DNA of 64,000 nucleotides, taken from contig NZ_CP059491.1 of the NCBI RefSeq assembly GCF_014041935.1, positions 4,526,001 through 4,590,000 on the forward strand, written 5' to 3'. Each line of letters starts with the position of its first letter. The stretch's first letter is position 1. This stretch comes from Gordonia jinghuaiqii (lineage in GTDB: Bacteria; Actinomycetota; Actinomycetes; Mycobacteriales; Mycobacteriaceae). Both the position numbers and the translations under genes were made by a program. This document shows, piece after piece, positions 35,601 to 44,326 of the stretch. The notes under the pieces were generated by a model, which made no database searches, was not told where the DNA came from, and saw only the letters and a list, made by a program, of their open reading frames with translations.

Positions 35601-38146
35601 CGCAGCTCCTCGCGCGGCGTCGGTTCGTTGAGCCACTCGAGCAGCAGCGCACTGATGACCGAGACCGAGTCGTTCGGGTTCTGCAGGGCGAGGAAGATCC
35701 GGAACACCGCGGCCTCGAGCTCCGGTGTGCGTTCGAGATCGGTGACCCCGTAGTGCCCCAGGGCCCGGCCGAGCTGCTCGTGGAACGCCTCGGGCAGTCC
35801 GTCGCGCTCGACGTCGAGGCTCTGCAGGTAGGTGTGGAAGTTCTCGCGGGCACTGTGCACGTGCTCCACACCGAGCTGTTCGCTCGACGGCCGGTTCTGG
35901 CTCAGCTCGGCGAGGTCGGCGAAGACGGTGACGAGTTCCAGCTCGTCGGCGAGCGGCCGCCGACCGCTGTCGAACGCGGCCCGGCGAACCGCGAGGTACT
36001 CGTCGAGCAGCCGGGTGCGGTAGTTCGGGTCGACGTCGAACCCGAGCAGCTGGCTGCGCAGGTCCTCCTGGCTGCGGGTGGTCCGCTCGTGCGGATCGAT
36101 CTCGAGCTCGCCGGGGAGTTCGAGGTCGACTACGTCGGTTGCCTCCTCGACCACGTCGTCCTCGTCGCCGTCGGCGAGCGGTTCGAGGCGCATCAGGGTG
36201 GCACCGGTCTCCACCTGGGTGCCGACCGACACCGCGCATTCCTTGACGCGCGAACGGACCGGCGCGCGCAGCACCGTCTCCATCTTCATGCTCTCGAGCA
36301 CCAGGATCGGCGCCCCCGCCTCGACCTCGTCACCGGCCTGCACCGGCGTGGCGACCACGAGTGCGGGAGCAGGCGACCGCACGACACCGCCCTCGTCGCG
36401 GCTGACGCGGTGGGTGACACCGTCGACGTCGACGAGATGGACGGGTCCGTGGGTGTCGGTGATCAACCGGTAGCGCGCGCGGTTGACGACGAGCTGCGCC
36501 GCATGCTCGTCGAAGCGTTCGAGGTCGACGTCGACCGTGCGGGTTTCCGAGGGCGCCTCGATGGTCACCCGGAAACGATGCGCGCCGATGGCGCCGACCC
36601 GGACGCGGTAGGTGACACCGCGCAGCTTGAGGTCGAGTGGCCGGCCGCTCTCGTGCTGGACCTGGGGCCGGCCGCCGGAGGCCGTCGTCATCAGACGCTG
36701 CCGTTCGACGAGTTCCTCTTCTTCGTAGCCGTCGATGGCCGCGGCGATCAGCGCGATGCCCGAATGCCGGTTGGCCACCAGGCGGCCCTCGGCGCGAATA
36801 CGGTCGATCCACCCGGTGTCGGCACTGCCGTCGATGACTTCCGGCTGGTCGAGGAGTTCGAGGACGAAGCTCTTGTTGGTGGCGCCGCCCGCGATGATCA
36901 CCCGGGTCTCGCGCACGGCGCGGCGCAGGCGTCCGAGGGCTTCCTCGCGGTCACGGCCGTAGGCGATGATCTTGGCGATCATGGAATCGAAGTCGGCGGG
37001 GATGGTGTCGCCCTCGCTGACACCGGTGTCGACGCGGATTCCCGGTCCCGCGGGGAGCTCCAGCAGGTTGATGCGGCCCGGGGCGGGGGAGAAGTCGCGG
37101 TCGGGGTCCTCGGCGTTGAGGCGGGCCTCGATGGCGTGCCCGCGCTCGCGCGGCGGCTCACCTTCGAGGCGACCACCCGACGCGACGTGCAGCTGTGCGC
37201 GCACCAGGTCGAAGCCGGTGGTGCATTCGGTGATGGGGTGCTCGACCTGCAGTCGGGTGTTGACCTCGAGGAACGCGAACAGCCGATCTCCCGGGTGGTA
37301 CAGGAACTCGACGGTGGCGGCACCGCGGTAGCCGACCTTGACGGCGAGCCGCTCGGCGGATGCTTTGAGCTCGGCGACCTGGTCCGCGTCGAGCACCGGC
37401 GACGCCGATTCCTCGATGACCTTCTGGTTGCGACGCTGCACCGAGCAGTCGCGGACGCCGAGCGCCCACGCGGTGCCCTGTCCGTCGGCGATGACCTGGA
37501 CCTCGACGTGGCGTGCACCGGTGACGAGACGTTCCAGGAACACGACCCCGCTACCGAAGGCTCGGGCGGCCTCGTCGCGGGTGCGCTCGTAGGCGTCGCG
37601 CAGCTCGTCGTCGCTGGTGATGACACGGATACCGCGCCCACCACCGCCTGCGGTCGCCTTGAGCATCAGCGGGTAGCCGACCTCGGCCGCCGCGGCCAGG
37701 GCGTCGTCGATGGTCTCGACCGCTCCACGGCTCCACGGCGCGACCGGCACGCCGACCTCCTCGGCGATCAGCTTGGCGCCGATCTTGTCGCCGAGCTGAC
37801 GCATCGCGTCGGCCGACGGACCGACGAAGGTGACGCCGATCCGATCGCAGAGCTCGGCGAACAGCGGGTCCTCGGCCACGAAACCCCAGCCGACCCACGC
37901 CGCGTCGGCGCCGGTCTCGAGCAGTGCGTGCTCGAGGACCTTCATGTTCAGGTACGGCCGCGACGCCGCGGGCCCGAGGTCGTAGGCGACGTCGGCTTCG
38001 CGCACGAACGTGGCGTTGCGGTCCACATCGGTGTGCAGCGCGATGACCTCGATGGGCTGCCGCGTCTCTTCCGACAGGCCCCGAACGGCGTGGATGAGGC
38101 GCATCGCGGCCTCACCCCGGTTCACGATGGCGATCCGAGCAAACAT
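32657..38146 (-). CDS. Single-chain multidomain acyl-CoA carboxylase, eukaryotic-type domain order
   Basis: About 1,829 aa from the ATG at 38146, preceded by GGAG; an ATG at 38158 would add four residues. Order: biotin carboxylase (1 to about 450, with ATP-grasp TAGGGGRGIRV and EVNTRLQVEHPITE); biotin carboxyl carrier (ESMKMET, biotinyl-Lys about 620); a helical central region (about 690-1250); then a carboxyltransferase from about 1280 to the end (GEINIVVAGINVGAQPYWN, then FSGGVSAEDNFG and FGIGGYDRVMGPNGQAQYW). This BC-BCCP-central-CT arrangement is that of eukaryotic ACC, whereas most bacteria and most actinomycete enzymes use separate alpha and beta chains. The function is malonyl-CoA-type or longer acyl-CoA carboxylation; the substrate is uncertain. 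It is monocistronic. Confidence 0.9.
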   Translation of the reverse strand: MFARIAIVNRGEAAMRLIHAVRGLSEETRQPIEVIALHTDVDRNATFVREADVAYDLGPAASRPYLNMKVLEHALLETGADAAWVGWGFVAEDPLFAELCDRIGVTFVGPSADAMRQLGDKIGAKLIAEEVGVPVAPWSRGAVETIDDALAAAAEVGYPLMLKATAGGGGRGIRVITSDDELRDAYERTRDEAARAFGSGVVFLERLVTGARHVEVQVIADGQGTAWALGVRDCSVQRRNQKVIEESASPVLDADQVAELKASAERLAVKVGYRGAATVEFLYHPGDRLFAFLEVNTRLQVEHPITECTTGFDLVRAQLHVASGGRLEGEPPRERGHAIEARLNAEDPDRDFSPAPGRINLLELPAGPGIRVDTGVSEGDTIPADFDSMIAKIIAYGRDREEALGRLRRAVRETRVIIAGGATNKSFVLELLDQPEVIDGSADTGWIDRIRAEGRLVANRHSGIALIAAAIDGYEEEELVERQRLMTTASGGRPQVQHESGRPLDLKLRGVTYRVRVGAIGAHRFRVTIEAPSETRTVDVDLERFDEHAAQLVVNRARYRLITDTHGPVHLVDVDGVTHRVSRDEGGVVRSPAPALVVATPVQAGDEVEAGAPILVLESMKMETVLRAPVRSRVKECAVSVGTQVETGATLMRLEPLADGDEDDVVEEATDVVDLELPGELEIDPHERTTRSQEDLRSQLLGFDVDPNYRTRLLDEYLAVRRAAFDSGRRPLADELELVTVFADLAELSQNRPSSEQLGVEHVHSARENFHTYLQSLDVERDGLPEAFHEQLGRALGHYGVTDLERTPELEAAVFRIFLALQNPNDSVSVISALLLEWLNEPTPREELREAVGTALDRLVAATQVRFPVIADLARGVIYAWYGQPLLLRDRARVYNNVRKQLRYLDENPAAADRNERIDDMVRSTEPLVRLLGQRIERGIADNTVMLEVLTRRYYGNRGLSDIRVQEAGGATFVVAERDAGNIASAAVGFDALAATIGGLAELARDTAAVDADIYLAWEQQPEDFDVLAGTLHDIVATSSLVPQVHRVTITVAGSGDARMHHHVTFRPSATGMVEERLIRGLHPYIAQRMQMERLRKFDLTRLPSSDDEEVYLFRCAARENPSDQRLIAFAQVRDLTAMREQDGRLLTLPTAEAALASCVDSIRRAQRGSSRLSSANRIIMYVWPPIDVDAGILDLIADHIRGTTQGVGLEEVQLIARRRDRDTGELSKVSVHFSVNATGGYDVKVGAPTDEPIEPVDEYRQKVLRAAKRNTVYPYELAAILGDFVEYDLDAEQRLVQVDRPKGRNTAAIVAGVVTTPTDKYPRGVTRVVLLGDPTKSLGALSEPECSRVIGALDLAEQMQVPLEWYALSSGARISMDSGTENMDWVARALKRVVEFTQAGGEINIVVAGINVGAQPYWNAEATMLMHTKGILVMTPDSAMVLTGKQSLDFSGGVSAEDNFGIGGYDRVMGPNGQAQYWAPNLGAARDLLMSHYEHTYVVPGEQTPRRAHSSDPVDRDISDYPHVLAGSDFTTVGHIFSSATNPDRKKPFDIRTVIRAVADQDHQVLERWAGMADAETAVVCDLHLGGIPVCLVGIESREVQRRGFTPTDGPDTYTAGTLFPQSSKKAARAINVASGNRPLVVLANLSGFDGSPESMRKLQLEYGAEIGRAIVNFQGPIVFCVISRYHGGAFVVFSKALNPNMTVLAIDGSFASVLGGAPAAAVVFAGEVAKRVGADSRVRKLEAETAQASGADRSRLNAELADLRQSVRAEKISEIAAEFDSVHSIRRAVEVGSVDAVIRADELRPRIIDAIENSPAWGRRDSEAISS

Positions 38147-38438
38147 CACCGACTCCATTTCACTTCGTCGTGCGGTAGCGATCCGCGGTTACGGTACAGC
38201 TCGGCGAGGCCGGAGAACTGTGGCTCCGATCAACTTCTCGCCGGCGGGTAACCCGGTGCCAGGACGCAAGATGGTCCAACGGAGTGATTGTTGCGAGTCA
38301 AATCGCTACGCGCGAGTACGACGCGTCGGTAGGTCCTACGAACAACCCTCCCGCGGCCACGGTGAACGCGGGGAACGCCGGTCCGGCGCCCGCCCGTGTC
38401 ACGCCGAGATCGGGAGGGGTGTACCCAGGGGTGACGTC

Positions 38439-38852
38439 TCAGATCTGAACGTTCGGCGCTTGTGCGTACTCCTCGTCGGAGACCGGCTCCAGCCACTGCA
38501 CGACCTCATGGGCGTCGTCACCCTCGTTGATCGCGAGGTGGACCATCAGACGTGTGGCCGCCGCACCGTGCCAATGCTCCTCGTCGGCCTCGAAGAGCAC
38601 CCGGTCACCGGGTCGGATGACCTCGATCGGACCACCACGACGTTGGCACAGACCGACACCCTCGGTGACGAACACCGTCTGACTGAGCGGATGCCGGTGC
38701 CAGTGCGTCCGCGCACCCGGCATGAAATGCACGAGGTTCGCCGACATCCGCGACGGTGGCGGCGAGGCCGCGACGGCGTCGATGTACACGTCGCCGGTGA
38801 ACCAGTCACCCGGCCCTTTCGCGGTGTCGACGGAACTTCGGGTGATCTTCAT
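38439..38852 (-). CDS. Cupin domain protein
   Basis: 137 aa from the ATG at 38852, preceded by AGGAAAGG. HFMPGARTHWHRHPLSQTVF contains the metal-binding HxHxxP set, and RPGDRVLFEADEEHWHGAAA the second motif. Relatives include carboxymuconolactone-decarboxylase-like and (R)-hydroxynitrile-lyase-type cupins. It follows the alcohol dehydrogenase gene by 53 bases on the same strand and probably acts in the same small pathway. The 280-base gap 38159-38438 holds no supported gene; it contains the 11-bp palindrome GTAGGTCCTAC at 38329-38339. Confidence 0.85.
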   Translation of the reverse strand: MKITRSSVDTAKGPGDWFTGDVYIDAVAASPPPSRMSANLVHFMPGARTHWHRHPLSQTVFVTEGVGLCQRRGGPIEVIRPGDRVLFEADEEHWHGAAATRLMVHLAINEGDDAHEVVQWLEPVSDEEYAQAPNVQI

Positions 38853-38905
38853 GCTGAACACCTTTCCTCTGTGGTGTGGCCGATCATGCGACTGCCGGGG
38901 CCGGT

Positions 38906-39925
38906 TCACACGGTGAGCAACACCTTTGTCGCTCGACGCTGGTCCATCGCCCGGTAACCCTCGGCGGCCTCGTCGAGCGGAAGGGTCAGGTCGAAGACCT
39001 TGCCGGGGTTGATCTCCCTGCGCCAGATCAGGTCGATGAGTTCCGGTAGAAAGCGTCTCACCGGGGCGGGCCCACCGTGTAGGTGGATCCCGGAGAAGAA
39101 CAGCTCGATGCCGGGCAGTTCGACGTCGTGCGAGACGCCGACATAACCGACATGGCCACCGGGGCGCGTCGACCGGATGGCCTGCATCATCGATTCCTGC
39201 GTGCCGACCGCCTCGATCACCGAATGGGCACCGAGACCGCTGGTGAGTTCCTTGATCTTCGCGACTCCCTCGTCGCCGCGCTCTTCGACGATGTCGGTGG
39301 CGCCGAAGTCGCGCGCCAGGGCCTGCCGGTCCGCGTGGCGGCTCATCGCGATGATCCGCTCGGCACCGAGGCGCTCGGCAGCCAGGACGGCGAGAAGTCC
39401 GACGGCGCCGTCGCCGACGACGGCCACCGTCTTACCCGGCCCGACTTCGGCCGCCACCGCGGCGAACCATCCCGTACCCAACACATCCGACGCCGCGAGC
39501 AGCGACGGGATCAGGTCCGCGTCGGGCCGGCCGGGCGTGGCGACGAGGGTGCCGTCGGCGAGCGGGACGCGGGCGTACTCGGCCTGGGTGCCGATGGCCC
39601 CCATCGGCACGGCGTGAACGCATCGGGACTGGTAGCCGGCCCGGCAGATCTCGCAGGTGTTGTCGGAGGCGAAGAAGGAGCCGACGACGAAGTCGCCGAC
39701 CTTCACCGTCTTCACCGCGTCGCCGATCGCGGTGACGGTGCCGACGTACTCGTGCCCCATCGGCGCGTGGTCGACATCCTCGATCCCCCGATACGGCCAC
39801 AGATCCGACCCGCACACGCAGGTCGCGGCGATCTTGATGATCGCGTCGGTCGGCTCCAGGATCGTCGGATCGTCGCGATCGTCCACCCGGATCTCGCCGG
39901 GGGCGTCCATGATCACACCGCGCAT
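38906..39925 (-). CDS. Zinc-dependent alcohol dehydrogenase (MDR family)
   Basis: 339 aa from the ATG at 39925, preceded by GAGGAGG. Catalytic zinc ligands are in CVCGSDLWPYRG and GHEYVG; the structural-zinc lobe has only three of the usual four Cys (CEICRAGYQSRC). The NAD-binding motif is VAVVGDGAVGLLAVLAA. It oxidises or reduces an alcohol or aldehyde substrate that is unknown. It is divergent from the MmyB-type regulator and co-oriented with the cupin gene, a layout in which the regulator usually controls its neighbour. Confidence 0.9.
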   Translation of the reverse strand: MRGVIMDAPGEIRVDDRDDPTILEPTDAIIKIAATCVCGSDLWPYRGIEDVDHAPMGHEYVGTVTAIGDAVKTVKVGDFVVGSFFASDNTCEICRAGYQSRCVHAVPMGAIGTQAEYARVPLADGTLVATPGRPDADLIPSLLAASDVLGTGWFAAVAAEVGPGKTVAVVGDGAVGLLAVLAAERLGAERIIAMSRHADRQALARDFGATDIVEERGDEGVAKIKELTSGLGAHSVIEAVGTQESMMQAIRSTRPGGHVGYVGVSHDVELPGIELFFSGIHLHGGPAPVRRFLPELIDLIWRREINPGKVFDLTLPLDEAAEGYRAMDQRRATKVLLTV

Positions 39926-40007
39926 CGTTTCCTCCTCGGTCGGCTCCGCCGCCGTCGTCGACGACGGCGGTCGGCACTCGTCAAGGCAACCGCATATCGC
40001 GGGTGGG

Positions 40008-40037
40008 TGACAGTCACTGATGTGAGGTGCACTGTCA
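40008..40037. promoter_or_regulatory. Inverted repeat between ADH and MmyB-type regulator
   Basis: TGACAGT (40008-40014) and ACTGTCA (40031-40037) are perfect arms 16 bases apart in the divergent promoter region. This is a plausible regulator site. Confidence 0.5.
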
Positions 40038-40078
40038 GGGCACCCCTGCCGCGGCGTCGTCGTTCTACGCTCGACCCC

Positions 40079-40945
40079 ATGGACAATCGCGCAGAGGTAC
40101 GGGAGTTCCTCATGTCGCGGCGCGCGAAGGTGACCCCGGAGTCGGCGGGACTGCCCGCCGGGGCCAACCGCCGCGTTCCGGGTCTCCGACGCAGCGAGGT
40201 CGCAACCTTGGCCGGGGTCAGCGTGGAGTACTACTCCCGGCTCGAGCGCGGCACCATCGCAGGCGCCTCGGCCTCGGTCATCGAGGCGATCTCGCGCGCT
40301 TTGCAGCTCGACGACACCGAACGCGCACACCTACTCGATCTCGCCCGCACCGCCGACGGAATCCCGTCCTCCGGACGCTCCCGGCGTCGCTCGACGAAGA
40401 GCACTGCCACCCGCAACGGCCTGCACTGGGCACTCGACGCCATCACCGACGCCGTTGCGTTCGTGCGGAACTCCAACCAGGACCTGGTGGCCACCAACGC
40501 CTTGGGCCGCGCCTTCTACTCCCCCGTCATCGGTGACGGGGGCCGCACGCCCAACCTGGCGCGATTCCAGTTCCTCGACCCGGCGAGCCACGACTTCTAT
40601 CCCGATTGGGATGTATTCGCCGAGATGTGTGTCGCCATCATGCGCGCCGAGGCCGGGCGCGACCCCCACGACAAGGCACTGCAGGATCTCGTCGGCGAGT
40701 TGTCCACGCGCAGTGACGTTTTCCGCACCCTGTGGGCGGCGCACAACGTCCGAACCCACGGAGCGGGCACCAAACACTTCCATCACCCGATCGTCGGTGA
40801 CCTGACCCTGGCCTACGAGGAGTTCGCCGTCACCGCCGACCCCGGCACGATCATGATGATCTACACCGCCGAGCCGGGCTCCCCGAGCGCCGAACGCCTC
40901 CGGTTACTCGCCTCATACGCGGCAAGCGAAGTCGCCCACCCCTGA
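40079..40945 (+). CDS. XRE/MmyB family transcriptional regulator
   Basis: 288 aa. The N-terminal HTH (RVPGLRRSEVATLAGVSVEY then YSRLERG, residues 30-65) is followed by the MmyB-like ligand domain (AFVRNSNQDLVATNALGRAF, then NLARFQFLDP and RTLWAAHNVRTHGAGTKHFHHP), which in characterised members binds a fatty acid. TACGCT at 40066-40071 lies 7 bases before the ATG with no Shine-Dalgarno sequence, so the mRNA is probably leaderless. It likely represses the divergent alcohol dehydrogenase-cupin operon. Confidence 0.92.
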   Translation: MDNRAEVREFLMSRRAKVTPESAGLPAGANRRVPGLRRSEVATLAGVSVEYYSRLERGTIAGASASVIEAISRALQLDDTERAHLLDLARTADGIPSSGRSRRRSTKSTATRNGLHWALDAITDAVAFVRNSNQDLVATNALGRAFYSPVIGDGGRTPNLARFQFLDPASHDFYPDWDVFAEMCVAIMRAEAGRDPHDKALQDLVGELSTRSDVFRTLWAAHNVRTHGAGTKHFHHPIVGDLTLAYEEFAVTADPGTIMMIYTAEPGSPSAERLRLLASYAASEVAHP

Positions 40946-40949
40946 GCCC

Positions 40950-43328
40950 TCAGGCGGTCTCGAGCCGGATGACGATCCCTCGATCCCCGTCGACCCGTAC
41001 GCGGTCTCCGGTCGAGAGCACCCGGGTGCCCACCAGTGTGTTCACGACGCAGGGCAGGCCGTACTCGCGCGCCACCACAGCGCCGTGCGACACCGAGCTA
41101 CCGATGTCGGTCACCAGTGCCCCGATGACGGTGAAGTACGGCGTCCAGCCCACGTCGGTCACCGGGGCGACCAGGATCTCGCCGGGCCGGACCGCACGCG
41201 CGTCGACGATCGACTTGGCCACGCGGACAATACCTTCGACGCTTCCACGCCCCGCCGGACGTCCGACGATCCGGCCGTCGGTCGCGCCGCGCTGCGGTGT
41301 GATCACCATGGGCGCAGGGCGCCCCACCGACACGTCGTCGAACTCGAGAGAATCCTGGTAGGACAACGCTTCCCGACGCTGCCGAGCACGATCCACGAGA
41401 TCGGAGATGTTGCCGGCACCGACGACGCGGTGCAGTTCGGCACGGTCGAAGAAGAAAACCAGATCGGCGTCCGGTAACCGTCGCGCACCGGCCAGCACCT
41501 CACCCAGATGGCGGTAGCCCCGCTTCAGCGCGTGAGCCATCAGGGCCATCGTCGATTTCGTCTCCTCACGACCACGCGCGCCGCCCTGTGCCAGTCGGGC
41601 GAGCAGTCTGACGGTTGCCGATGGTGAGGGCTCGGCGGATACGCGCACGGGCCCGGTGCCGGCCCCGTCGAGGACCGAGCGCACCATCACCTGCATCATC
41701 GCCCCCAGGCCGGCGGGGTCGTCGGCCCAGGACGGGTCACGCATGCACAGTTCGCGATAGCCGCGGTGCCCGTGACCATTCAAGAACTGCAGCAACGCCT
41801 TTCCGGCGTCGGATGAGGTCGCCCGCAATGCGGTGACCGCTTCGTCTGCCGCGGCAGAGAGGAAGTTTTCGGTTGTCGCGGCGTCGGCGGCGATGAGGTG
41901 CACCACCGAGTCGAGTTCGGCCAGCATCAGCGCGCTCTCGACGCCGGCGGCGCCGGCCATGAGCCGCGCCGCCTCCGCCCGTCCGTCGTCCTCGGTGCGT
42001 CCGGCCTTGAGCGCCTGCCGGATGAGGACGCTTTCGAGAACGTTGGCAGCTACCGCCGCCCGCGACGAGGACCGCACATGGGTGAGCGTGACCTCGCAGT
42101 ACTGTTCGACGCCGGACTCCAACTGCCCCAGCACTACCCGCGGATCACTGCTCGTCGGAACCTGGAATGCGGCGATCTCGCCGGGCAATCGTGCGATGGC
42201 CGGGCCCACCGACAGCGCATGCGTGGTCAGCCGCACCGTGTTGCCGAGTTTGCGCCGGAACGGCTGCGGCGGCTTCGGTGTCAACTCGTCGATGACCCGA
42301 CCGCAGATCGACATGGAGAACTGCTCCAGGGAGTTCCCGATGATTCCGGAACTCAACCCCGTGCCCTCGGTCAGGTTCAGGAACATGTGCCCGTAGAAGT
42401 AGCCGACCTGTAGCCAGGGTTTCTCGTAGCGCTCCTGCGCCCGCGCGACCACCTGCACCATCTGCATCGCGTAGTCGATCGCGTATCCCGACACCGAGGC
42501 GGTCAGCGGACAGAACGCACCTGGCATCATCTCGCCGATGTTGCAGCGCGTGTAGACATGGTCGGCGCCGGCAAGCGGAGAGTCCATCTCATTGAGATCG
42601 CCGGGCAGGGTGGTGATGGGGCGTGCCTGCAACCACCAGAGTTTCCCGGACTCGTCGATCGCCCACTCGAGGTCCACGGGCCGGTCCCAGTCCTGCGCCG
42701 CACGACGCGCGCCTGCCCGGATCTCGGCGACCTCCGCCGGCGACAGGACCGGCGCGGCAACGGTTTCGTGCACCACGGCGGTGCCCTCGTCATCGAGGAC
42801 GATGTGATCGGGAGCAGCCGTCCCGTCGACGAGCGCCTCGCCCGGTCCGGCGACGGCGTCGATGACCATCAGGTCTCGACGGCCCGTCGTCGGGTCCGCG
42901 GTGAACACCACACCGGCCGCACGCGCATCGACCATCCGCTGGACCACCACATTCATGACGGTGGTGGCGTTCCCGCTGTACGACGCCGCTCGTCGCGAGT
43001 GCACCGAGTCGGCGCAGGCGCGGACCGCGGAGATGAAGTGCTCGGCGGTGCCGACGCCGAGCACGGTGTCGTACTGGCCCGCGAAGGACTGTTCGGCGCC
43101 ATCCTCCCCGGCGGCCGAGGACCGGACGGCCACCGGCGTCGCCCCGGCGGCTGCCATCTCGTCGAATCGTGTTGTGGCACAGTCGAGGACTCCCGCGGCG
43201 GACGCGTCGGCGATGACGAATCCTCCCGGCACCGGGAGTCCGAGTCGGCGCAGCCGTGCGAGTCCGGCCGCCTTGCCGCCGTACCGGTCGTCGGTAATGT
43301 CGTCGAATTCGACTGTCGTCGACTTCAT
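40950..43328 (-). CDS. PEP/pyruvate-binding phosphotransferase-like enzyme (PEP-synthase / rifampin-phosphotransferase type)
   Basis: 792 aa from the ATG at 43328. The N-terminal ATP-grasp domain has YGGKAAGLARLRRLGLPVPG and VAVRSSAAGEDGAEQSFAGQ, and ends VDLEWAIDESGKLWWLQARP. A long, poorly conserved middle domain follows (about 290-690). The C-terminal phosphohistidine domain has GSSVSHGAVVAREYGLPCVV, with the swivelling His. Enzymes with this layout but no PEP barrel include rifampin phosphotransferase and phenylphosphate synthase, which use ATP to phosphorylate a small alcohol or phenol. It is last in an operon with an LLM enzyme, sharing ATGA with it. The substrate is unknown. Confidence 0.85.
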   Translation of the reverse strand: MKSTTVEFDDITDDRYGGKAAGLARLRRLGLPVPGGFVIADASAAGVLDCATTRFDEMAAAGATPVAVRSSAAGEDGAEQSFAGQYDTVLGVGTAEHFISAVRACADSVHSRRAASYSGNATTVMNVVVQRMVDARAAGVVFTADPTTGRRDLMVIDAVAGPGEALVDGTAAPDHIVLDDEGTAVVHETVAAPVLSPAEVAEIRAGARRAAQDWDRPVDLEWAIDESGKLWWLQARPITTLPGDLNEMDSPLAGADHVYTRCNIGEMMPGAFCPLTASVSGYAIDYAMQMVQVVARAQERYEKPWLQVGYFYGHMFLNLTEGTGLSSGIIGNSLEQFSMSICGRVIDELTPKPPQPFRRKLGNTVRLTTHALSVGPAIARLPGEIAAFQVPTSSDPRVVLGQLESGVEQYCEVTLTHVRSSSRAAVAANVLESVLIRQALKAGRTEDDGRAEAARLMAGAAGVESALMLAELDSVVHLIAADAATTENFLSAAADEAVTALRATSSDAGKALLQFLNGHGHRGYRELCMRDPSWADDPAGLGAMMQVMVRSVLDGAGTGPVRVSAEPSPSATVRLLARLAQGGARGREETKSTMALMAHALKRGYRHLGEVLAGARRLPDADLVFFFDRAELHRVVGAGNISDLVDRARQRREALSYQDSLEFDDVSVGRPAPMVITPQRGATDGRIVGRPAGRGSVEGIVRVAKSIVDARAVRPGEILVAPVTDVGWTPYFTVIGALVTDIGSSVSHGAVVAREYGLPCVVNTLVGTRVLSTGDRVRVDGDRGIVIRLETA

Positions 43329-44326
43329 CTCGCGTCGCTGTTCAGGACATCGACGATCTCGGCCAACGCCTCCACCGCGATGGGACCGGGCTGGTAGAGG
43401 CAGATGCGGTCGGACACGCCGTCGACGCGGTCGCGGATGTGTGCGGCCACCTCGGCCGGAGAACCGCATGCGGCGATGGTGTGCAGCATCTCGTCGTCGA
43501 TCAGTGCGGCCATCTCCTGCCAGCGGCCCTGCTTGGACATCGCGTTGAGCTCCGGCTGCAGATCACCCCAACCGTGGGCGTCGAGCACCGGCCGGTAGGC
43601 CGGGGTGGAACCGTAGAATGCCAGCAACATCCGAGTCGATGCATGGTCGTCGTCTCGTCCTGCGGCGACCGACACGATGATCTCGGGCACCACTTCGAAA
43701 TCGTCTTCGGTGCGCCCGGACGCCGCCAGCCCGTCGCGGACGGCGGGCAAGGTGGTCTCGTGCAGGTACCTCTTCGTCCCGAAGGGCATCACGAGCAGGC
43801 CGTCGGCCACCTCTGCGGTCGCCTTTGTCAGACGAGGTCCCAGCGCGCCCAGATAGATCGGCGGCGGGCCGTACGGGTTCGGTCCCGGTACGAAGGTCGG
43901 CGTCATCAGGGTGTGGCGGTAGAACTCGCCGCGGAAGTCCAGGCGTTCACCGTCGTTCCAGGTCGCGAAGATCGCGCGCAGCGCACCGACCATCTCCTTC
44001 ATCCGGTCGACAGGACGGTCGAACTCGGCACCATAGCGCTTCTCGATCTGGGCGCGCACCTGCGTGCCCAGCCCCAGGATGAAACGACCCTCGCTCAGCA
44101 GTTGCAGGTCATTCGCCTGATGGGCGAGCTGAATCGGGTTGCGGGGGAATGCGACTGCGACGTTGGACATGAGGTCGAGACCGTCGACCGCCGATGCGAG
44201 CACCAGCGGTGTGAACACGTCGAAGGGACCTTCGAAGGTGAACACGCCGGAGGCGCCGGCTTCCCGCAGCAGTGTCGCTCGCTCGACCACGTCGGTCGGC
44301 CCGAACAGAGCTGTCATGACCTTCAT
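43325..44326 (-). CDS. LLM class F420-dependent oxidoreductase
   Basis: 333 aa. MKVMTALFGPTDVVERATLL, then LMSNVAVAFPRNPIQLAHQA, GRFILGLGTQVRAQIEKRYG, RPVDRMKEMVGALRAI and PPPIYLGALGPRLTKATAEV place it in the TIGR03617-like F420-dependent LLM group of mycobacteria and relatives. It would carry out a hydride transfer or oxygenation on an organic substrate. ATGA overlaps tie it to the upstream DUF7064/7065-like gene and the downstream phosphotransferase-like gene. Confidence 0.9.
   Translation of the reverse strand: MKVMTALFGPTDVVERATLLREAGASGVFTFEGPFDVFTPLVLASAVDGLDLMSNVAVAFPRNPIQLAHQANDLQLLSEGRFILGLGTQVRAQIEKRYGAEFDRPVDRMKEMVGALRAIFATWNDGERLDFRGEFYRHTLMTPTFVPGPNPYGPPPIYLGALGPRLTKATAEVADGLLVMPFGTKRYLHETTLPAVRDGLAASGRTEDDFEVVPEIIVSVAAGRDDDHASTRMLLAFYGSTPAYRPVLDAHGWGDLQPELNAMSKQGRWQEMAALIDDEMLHTIAACGSPAEVAAHIRDRVDGVSDRICLYQPGPIAVEALAEIVDVLNSDAR

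Noticed and set aside
33392..38251. A 1,619-codon open frame on the plus strand opposite the giant carboxylase
   Set aside because: It mirrors the codon bias of the real gene, is rich in Arg, His, Val and Gly without domains, and the minus-strand product is an unmistakable carboxylase.
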